Origin: Watersipora subatra | Taxonomy: Eukaryota > Bryozoa > Gymnolaemata > Cheilostomatida > Watersiporidae | Assembly: GCF_963576615.1 (NCBI RefSeq) | Contig: NC_088716.1 | Location: 56,947,681-57,011,680, forward strand | Direction of reading: 5' to 3' | Length of the DNA stretch: 64,000 nucleotides | In this document: positions 61,701 to 64,000 of the stretch, piece by piece | Layout of the letters: every line of letters starts with the position of its first letter | Numbering within the stretch: position 1 is the stretch's first letter | Notes under the pieces: generated by a model | Databases searched by the model: none | Seen by the model: the letters and a program-made list of their open reading frames with translations, nothing else | What the model was told of the DNA's origin: nothing | Program-made: the position numbers and the translations under genes

Positions 61701-63934
61701 TGAGAGACGCTAAGCTTACCTATGCGGAAATACATGGCGTCCATTGCCCAGATATATTCGTCTTCCATTGTCACATTCAGCGTCACCTTGTATCTGCCAT
61801 AATTGAGCAGTAATGGTGGAATCACTAGTATGTCCAGAGGAACGTCATAGAAGGCGGAAAAGAAGGTTACATTTTCGAGGGGGAGCTAAGGAGAAATAAT
61901 GCCACTAGTTTAGTGTGCAACTTAGGGCATCCAAATCGTAACTTGAAGCAAATCGTAACATATGTCGCAACTTGAGGCATCCAAATTGCGTGGTGATATC
62001 TAAGGCAGCCAAGACACATCTCGCGACTTGAGGCAGCCAAATCACTCGCGCAACTCAAAGCAGTCAAGACTAATGGTGTAACCTGATAAAGCAATGATGA
62101 ATGGTCCATTTTAATTGCATATAACTTTGTAAAACTAACCACAAAAACGATGAAGAATGAATCATATGCATGCAATGTAAGCCTACTAGACATCTGTGTA
62201 TTTGTGTAATCTAGTCTAGTAGATCGTTTTTATATGATCACCTTTTCATCGCTTTCTTGGTTAGTTTTACAAATAGTTTTATGGTAGTCTGTGCATTTGT
62301 GTAACCTATACAGTAACAAAATTCACTTACCCACTCCTCAAAGCCATCCTCGTCTACTGAATACAAGATCCACTTGTAATCTGCTAACCTCGTAGTCGTG
62401 CAGTTGAGACCGATGCCCGACAAGATTGAGATATATTGAGACTTGTAGAAGACCTAAACAAGATGATGAAATAATTCTAAACATTGTTAACTACACTAAA
62501 AAATTGAACTAAAACCATGAGAAGAAAACTTCGTAAAGCATCAACGAAAGAACCTGAAGTGATACGATTATTCTAGAAGCCTTCTGAATAAGCTTTGTCA
62601 GCTTCCTATACAACAAACATACGAATTTTTCCTAGTGAAATATTTGTTCTATAGATAAATGAGATTGGTCTGCGTATCAGGTGAAATTCTCACATTTTAA
62701 TTTTACCCTGGAATACACCTCCAAGGCTGTAATGTCATGCTGTTTCTATAAGAATCAGTCTTACTTGTTGAGTGCTCACACAAAAAAACACAAGGACTGT
62801 AGATAGAGGAGCTATGAGCTACACCGCTGTTATTGTCAGCACGAAATTTGCGACAGAAAGAATTGAAGTTCAACTGACTGACCTTCTCTCCGTCTCGGCA
62901 TAGCGGTTCACACGGGTTCGTAGAGTGCACGTTCACTTCTGGACTGAAGCATGGTCCTTTCGTGATAGCAACATGCAGTTTTACAACATCTACTGAGACA
63001 CGGTTTATCCCCGTCAAAGCCAACCTCTGGGTACTCTTTGTGCCAAACTTGAAAACTCGATCGACACAAAATTCACCATTGTTTTTCTTTTCGTCTTCAA
63101 GGTGCTTCATAGTGTAGGCAGTGAAATTAAGAGGTATTTCCGCCATCTCCAACTTGAAGTAGTCGATACAGGCTAAAAATTGTCAACGAGGATTATAGTT
63201 ACACAATAACAATATTATGTTCGACTAATTATTCTCAGAAAATCTGCTTTGTAAGTGTTTGAACAAAACTTATATATAACGTTTTTAACTTTTCAAAAAC
63301 TCACAAAAACATCTTAATAAATGAAACACTGCTTTAAAGGTAAACTTGCACCAATTTTAGTAGATTTTATCAGAAAGTATCTGTATTTTTATCATTTGTG
63401 ATTATTTTTGATGTTTGAGGTGATCTGACTGTCAGGATGTTTTAAGATTAAAATCGACAAAGCTTGATCGGGGTTAAACGCCCAGATCAAGTAAAAGTAC
63501 GATTACGACGTCTATAGTTGAACCTATGTATAGAACCCAGTAACCAATATCAACGATAGCGACACTGACAGTTAGTGACGTCATGTTCCACGTTATTTTT
63601 TCTGAAGCTGTTAACCATGGTCAAGTTTTGTCGATGTTAATCTTGAAACATCCTGGCAGTCAGATACCCTCAAGCATCAAAAATTGTATGCAAATGATAG
63701 AGAAATACCGACATTTTCTGATAAAATCTACACAAACTTTGTGTAAGTGCATCCTTAGTTACAATGAATTATGCCTGTAATTTGTGTTTCTGTATTACCA
63801 GGAATATACATACAAACAAACCTACTCGCAAACATAAAAAAAATTGTGAAATATCACTCACTATCCTTGTTGCCAAGGAAAACATATCGGTTGCCAACAG
63901 GAAACTCTTCCGTGCCCGTATCCCTGAAGTCGAT
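27663..63934 (-). CDS. Polycystin-1-like protein (REJ-GAIN/GPS-PLAT-polycystin channel), 5' partial
   Basis: Thirty-seven exons join in one frame (7116 nt, 2371 residues plus stop). Exons: 63862-63934, 62883-63172, 62331-62453, 61720-61885, 60636-60767, 59935-60102, 58858-59045, 55057-55196, 54818-54928, 54310-54505, 53110-53295, 52805-52999, 52517-52690, 51602-51772, 50989-51130, 49285-49460, 46458-46784, 46094-46220, 44691-44870, 44206-44365, 42870-43103, 40968-42151, 40714-40846, 38899-39055, 38207-38421, 36399-36582, 36128-36293, 35456-35572, 33798-33917, 33523-33684, 32162-32325, 31193-31351, 30970-31081, 30339-30482, 29046-29185, 28756-28888, 27663-27829. Order of domains: REJ, GAIN/GPS, one helix, PLAT, ten helices including the polycystin channel, short acidic tail. 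These are plasma- or ciliary-membrane receptor-channel proteins. The N-terminal ectodomain lies beyond the right edge. Subfamily (PKD1, PKD1L1-3, PKDREJ) is not resolved. Confidence 0.93.
28495..28695. repeat. Tandem repeat, 14-bp unit, degenerate
   Basis: Variants of CTTACAGGCAAATG repeat about 14 times in the intron between the last two polycystin exons. Confidence 0.8.
30540..30960. repeat. AT-rich low-complexity intron stretch
   Basis: Almost only A and T, with many ATTATTATA- and TAATTATAA-type words and local inverted repeats. No gene content; lies between polycystin exons 30339-30482 and 30970-31081. Confidence 0.6.
33140..33477. repeat. Minisatellite, 16-bp unit, 21 nearly identical copies
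   Basis: ACATTCCATATGACTT repeats with only one clear variant (GACTAGC near 33256). The array ends about 45 bp before polycystin exon 33523-33684, within its downstream intron. Confidence 0.95.
33523..40846 (-). CDS. Polycystin-1-like: central helices and extracellular polycystin (TOP) domain exons
   Basis: Exons 40714-40846 (loop ending YKLPWGF), 38899-39055 and 38207-38421 supply the next pair of helices ([29 protein letters not shown]) and a charged cytosolic loop. Exon 36399-36582 gives channel helix S1 ([20 protein letters not shown]). The TOP/polycystin-mucolipin domain follows: [29 protein letters not shown], two Cys with [22 protein letters not shown] across 33798-33917 and 33523-33684, [19 protein letters not shown] and [16 protein letters not shown]. 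These are the strongest family signatures in the gene. Confidence 0.92.
35635..36030 (-). mobile_element. Modular tRNA-related repeat, short form (copy 2)
   Basis: On the minus strand it starts ACTAGCAGGATGCCCGG and TGTTGCACGGGTATTAG, shares AATCAGCTTATAAACAGTGA and CTGGCACATTGCCAATGG with copy 4 at 40240, and ends with AACCGGACATACCGAAGGAC. It sits in the intron between polycystin exons 36128-36293 and 35456-35572. Confidence 0.7.
37051..37739 (+). mobile_element. Pogo-like (TA-flanked) element, 689 bp, unexpanded copy
   Basis: Left end CAGTCATACCTCGACATCGA; the reverse complement of the right end is CAGTAATACCTCTACATTCG. TA flanks both ends (37049-37050, 37740-37741). Its minus strand contains TTCAAATGTGTGTTTAGTAA followed by GTTAAATTAA, the single-copy counterpart of the array at 4305-5487. 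No transposase. Located in a polycystin intron. Confidence 0.8.
39158..39430. repeat. Self-complementary TATATACGGTATATATACCG repeat
   Basis: Alternating TATATACGG and TATATACCG blocks make both short direct and inverted repeats over about 270 bp, so the stretch can form hairpins or cruciforms. Open frames on both strands are artefacts. In a polycystin intron. Confidence 0.9.
39540..40243 (-). mobile_element. Modular tRNA-related repeat, long form without tRNA part (copy 3)
   Basis: Inverted relative to copies 1 and 5. On the minus strand it begins ACTAGATGAATGCCTAGG and continues TTTAACATATAACAACAG, then the body (GGTACCTCTCGATACTGG region near 39715). It ends before the tRNA-like portion. 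It lies head to head with copy 4; the two heads are separated by a TATATAC palindrome. Confidence 0.65.
40240..40610 (+). mobile_element. Modular tRNA-related repeat, short form (copy 4)
   Basis: Begins ACTAGTGGAAATCCCGG and CATTACACGGGTATTAAAAA, matching copy 2 along AATCAGC...AACAGTGA and CTGGCACAATGCCAATGG. It ends around AGCTATAACTGGGCAAGC. In the polycystin intron downstream of exon 40714-40846. Confidence 0.65.
40968..42151 (-). CDS. Polycystin-1-like: GPS end, first membrane helix, PLAT domain, next two helices
   Basis: One large exon of 1184 nt (residues ~1219-1614). It starts with the end of the GPS ([19 protein letters not shown]), then a linker, a helix with [17 protein letters not shown] (~1300-1316) and the PLAT domain (~1341-1459: [71 protein letters not shown]). 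These are close to the polycystin PLAT consensus, a cytosolic lipid- and protein-binding beta sandwich. Two hydrophobic segments follow ([35 protein letters not shown]), then a Lys-rich loop. Confidence 0.93.
42508..42840. repeat. Minisatellite, 19-bp unit, ~17 copies
   Basis: GTATGTACAGAATCTAGAT repeats with a few substitutions towards the left side. It is in the polycystin intron between the two exons that split the GPS, ending about 30 bp from exon 42870-43103. Confidence 0.94.
42870..53295 (-). CDS. Polycystin-1-like: stalk and GAIN domain exons (residues ~530-1219)
   Basis: Eleven exons. The first (53110-53295) is beta-rich ([18 protein letters not shown]). Exons 51602-52999 are helix-rich and acidic ([20 protein letters not shown]), as in the helical subdomain A of GAIN. 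Exon 50989-51130 contains a basic stretch [10 protein letters not shown] that could be a furin-type site. Exons 42870-46784 form the beta-rich GAIN part ([17 protein letters not shown]) and end with [17 protein letters not shown], the first half of the GPS. Its second half is in the next exon. GPS function is discussed in the findings. Confidence 0.82.
43250..43440. repeat. Long near-perfect palindrome A (~90-bp arms)
   Basis: The arms are reverse complements around a centre near 43345. Each arm contains TCTGAAGAGTGCAAGCCTAC, CGCACAAAACTTTAAG and TAATAAAATGTTTTACC. A very short loop is left. In a polycystin intron, next to palindrome B and a TA-rich tract. Confidence 0.93.
43460..43612. repeat. 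Long near-perfect palindrome B (~65-bp arms)
   Basis: The arms share GAGAGCA...TGCTCTC and CACCAAGCATGAAACTAATA, then GTAATAAAGTGTTTTAT and TATAGTCTGTTTTA. The layout matches palindrome A (core, GAAAC or AAAAC, TAATAAA, TGTTTTA), so the two belong to one family. Confidence 0.93.
43678..43731. repeat. (TA)n microsatellite
   Basis: About 25 uninterrupted TA dinucleotides just beyond palindrome B. Confidence 0.95.
44925..45965 (+). mobile_element. Modular tRNA-related repeat, long form (copy 5)
   Basis: Same order as copy 1. The head is ACTAGCTGTACTACCAGG with GGGTAATAAAAAGG, then the body with ACTGGTACCTCTCAATACTG near 45470. Box A TAGCTCAGTGGTAGA is at 45807-45821, and a degraded box B (GTTCAAATTCATC) is near 45860. 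The tail includes AGCTATAGCTGGACTTACCG. In the polycystin intron between exons 46094-46220 and 44691-44870. Confidence 0.72.
46785..47456. other. Intron stretch without recognised features
   Basis: AT-rich polycystin intron sequence between exon 46458-46784 and the 12-bp array. No repeat or RNA gene seen. Confidence 0.5.
47457..48036. repeat. Minisatellite, 12-bp unit, ~48 copies
   Basis: TATGAATAGAGT alternates irregularly with TATGAATAGAGG; two copies read TATGAATCGAGG. Because 12 is a multiple of 3 it yields long stop-free frames on both strands, which are not genes. Confidence 0.96.
48660..48960. repeat. Minisatellite, 21-bp unit (~10 copies), grading into an 18-bp unit
   Basis: Units contain CCAATACTTTCACTTTGTGT. 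To the right the array changes into CCAATACTCAATATAAAT copies that share the CCAATACT start. Open frames on both strands are artefacts. Confidence 0.93.
49513..50095. mobile_element. GATCTGACTGCC-family inverted-repeat element with a 20-bp array inside
   Basis: The left end contains GATTTTATCAGAAAGCATTG and GTGATCTGACTGCCAGG. The right end on the other strand contains GATTTTATCAGAAAGTGTCA and TTGATCTGACTGCCAGG. The interior matches the copy at 63336 (GACGTCTGTCGTTG versus GACGTCTATAGTTG; GTCAATATCAACTATAG versus ACCAATATCAACGATAG). In a polycystin intron. Confidence 0.8.
49795..49955. repeat. Tandem repeat, 20-bp unit, ~8 copies
   Basis: CTGTTAACCATGGTTATTTC is repeated; some copies lack AT. 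It lies inside the element at 49513-50095. Confidence 0.93.
51205..51290. repeat. Two adjacent small hairpins
   Basis: GGAAGACACAGA, four bases, then TCTGTGTCTTCC: a perfect 12-bp stem. It is followed by AGCCAT...ATGGCT. Intronic, function unknown. Confidence 0.6.
51790..52475. repeat. Minisatellite, 46-bp AT-rich unit, ~15 copies
   Basis: Units contain TACGTGTTAATGCAATAGAA then ATATTATATATTATAATATG; a few carry an extra TATATTA. The second half is close to palindromic. In the intron between polycystin exons 52517-52690 and 51602-51772. Confidence 0.94.
53393..54081 (+). mobile_element. Pogo-like (TA-flanked) element, 689 bp, unexpanded copy
   Basis: Left end CAGTTATACCTCGATATG; the reverse complement of the right end is CTGTCATGCCTCGACATT. 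TA flanks both ends. The interior matches the split halves of the copy at 3939-5897 in reverse orientation: ACCTTAGAGACAGATGTTAG, AGAGACTTGATGGCAACATG and CTTGGAGCTCAAGGCAAAAA. In a polycystin intron. Confidence 0.8.
54310..63934 (-). CDS. Polycystin-1-like: REJ-module exons (residues ~1-529 of the fragment)
   Basis: Ten exons encode an extracellular REJ (receptor for egg jelly) module, known from PKD1 and sea-urchin sperm receptors. Diagnostic is [19 protein letters not shown], formed across the junction of exons 60636-60767 and 59935-60102. The donor at GACG/GTGATC, not the longer open frame, gives this match. Also seen: NCTMD with a preceding WRWQW-like run, [17 protein letters not shown] at the end of 58858-59045, and [17 protein letters not shown] in 54310-54505, the usual close of the module. 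Many Asn-X-Ser/Thr sites fit an exposed, glycosylated domain. Confidence 0.88.
55290..55326. repeat. Short tandem CAAGTTCACT repeat
   Basis: About four copies of a 10-bp word just outside the element at 55355. Confidence 0.8.
55355..56789. mobile_element. GATCTGACTGCC-family inverted-repeat element with a 1-kb array in its left repeat
   Basis: The left end reads GATAAACTTACACAAAAATC; the right end on the other strand reads GATAAACTTACACAAAATTT. Further in, both carry a TTGA(A/G)...TGATCTGACTGCC block: once on the right (56690-56705) but expanded on the left. The remaining interior matches the sister copies (CCGTAATCAAGTTTTGTTGA). In a polycystin intron. Confidence 0.85.
55442..56431. repeat. 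Minisatellite, 16-bp unit, ~62 copies
   Basis: GATCTGACTGCCTGAC repeats; the last base is C or T. The single minus-strand open frame across it is an artefact. Confidence 0.97.
57085..57620 (+). mobile_element. Modular tRNA-related repeat (copy 6)
   Basis: The head CTACTGAAGGCCCGGCGTTG with CACGGGTAATAAAAAAAG is the best preserved in the window. The tRNA-like part near 57485-57575 (ATAGTCTCATAGTGTATTGG; GAGGTTATGAGTTTAAAACC) differs from copies 1 and 5. In a polycystin intron. Confidence 0.6.
57952..58517. repeat. Minisatellite, 15-bp unit, ~37 copies
   Basis: GATCAGTATATTATA with two variable sites (C/G in GATSAG; A/G in ATTRTA). Variants occur in patterned runs, which suggests multi-unit duplications. 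Confidence 0.96.
59145..59175. repeat. Tandem GGAGTAACGGTA, three copies
   Basis: A 12-bp word repeated three times in the intron upstream of polycystin exon 58858-59045. Confidence 0.85.
59279..59675. repeat. Tandem repeat, ~42-bp unit, ~9 copies
   Basis: Units combine AACAGAAACAACATGACGCA with CACACGTATACATATAAC; CA-dinucleotide length varies between copies. Open frames are artefacts. Confidence 0.92.
60290..60550. repeat. Degenerate ~20-bp tandem repeat
   Basis: Variants of CTAGACATGCTAATCTATAA repeat about 12 times and decay leftwards. In a polycystin intron. Confidence 0.75.
61318..61403. repeat. Tandem repeat, 19-bp unit, ~4 copies
   Basis: CACCTGCTGACATTGTCAT repeats almost exactly. 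In a polycystin intron. Confidence 0.9.
61915..62070. repeat. Degenerate repeat of CAACTTGAGGCATCCAAAT
   Basis: About six diverged copies in the intron between polycystin exons 62331-62453 and 61720-61885. Confidence 0.65.
63336..63757. mobile_element. GATCTGACTGCC-family inverted-repeat element, unexpanded copy (~420 bp)
   Basis: The left end contains GTAGATTTTATCAGAAAGTA and GGTGATCTGACTGTCAGG. The right end on the other strand contains GTAGATTTTATCAGAAAATG and GTATCTGACTGCCAGG. CTGTTAACCATGGTCAAG occurs once near 63607. No coding frame. This copy represents the unexpanded state for both arrays born in this family. In a polycystin intron. Confidence 0.85.
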
Positions 63935-64000
63935 CTGTAACAGATGAAATTGATGACTACGGAGAGCAAGTTTATTTCAGCTATAAAACTAAAGGATAAG

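Overview
The window is genomic DNA of an invertebrate animal. It is AT-rich, its genes are split by short GT-AG introns, and it carries an unusual load of tandem arrays and small inverted-repeat transposons. A lophotrochozoan such as a mollusc or bryozoan fits best, but that is an inference from gene structure and repeat style. No bacterial or viral gene was seen.

Three protein-coding genes can be assembled exon by exon with consistent reading phase. (1) 2454-9559, minus strand: the N-terminal 240 codons of a protein phosphatase 6 regulatory subunit (SAPS family), six coding exons, continuing beyond the left edge. (2) 17673-25931, plus strand: a complete five-coding-exon SINHCAF/FAM60A homologue (237 residues), a subunit of the SIN3-HDAC corepressor. 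(3) 27663-63934, minus strand: 37 exons giving the C-terminal 2371 residues of a polycystin-1-like protein, with REJ module, GAIN/GPS, first membrane helix, PLAT domain, ten further helices including the polycystin channel module, and the true stop codon. Its N-terminus lies beyond the right edge. Genes 2 and 3 converge at 25.9-27.4 kb. Genes 1 and 2 point away from each other, with candidate promoter motifs near 11.8 and 13.1 kb.

The remaining DNA is mostly repeats. There are about twenty tandem arrays (units 11-65 bp), most of them in introns of the polycystin and SINHCAF genes. There are several small DNA transposons: pogo-like copies with TA target duplications; a family whose inverted repeats contain GATCTGACTGCC; a 417-bp element with a 6-bp target duplication; an 829-bp element; and a 1-kb element with long inverted repeats. 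There is also a modular tRNA-related repeat in six copies and a pair of long palindromes with hammerhead-like cores.

The most notable observation is that three of the arrays can be traced to short segments inside these transposons. The 1.18-kb array at 4.3 kb grew from about 15 bp in the middle of a pogo-like element. The 1-kb array at 55.4 kb grew from part of an inverted repeat. The array at 49.8 kb grew from another segment of the same transposon family. Sister copies elsewhere in the window keep the unexpanded segment, so the before and after states can be compared directly. The polycystin also has a GPS without the His-Leu-Thr/Ser cleavage triad and an altered pore signature.
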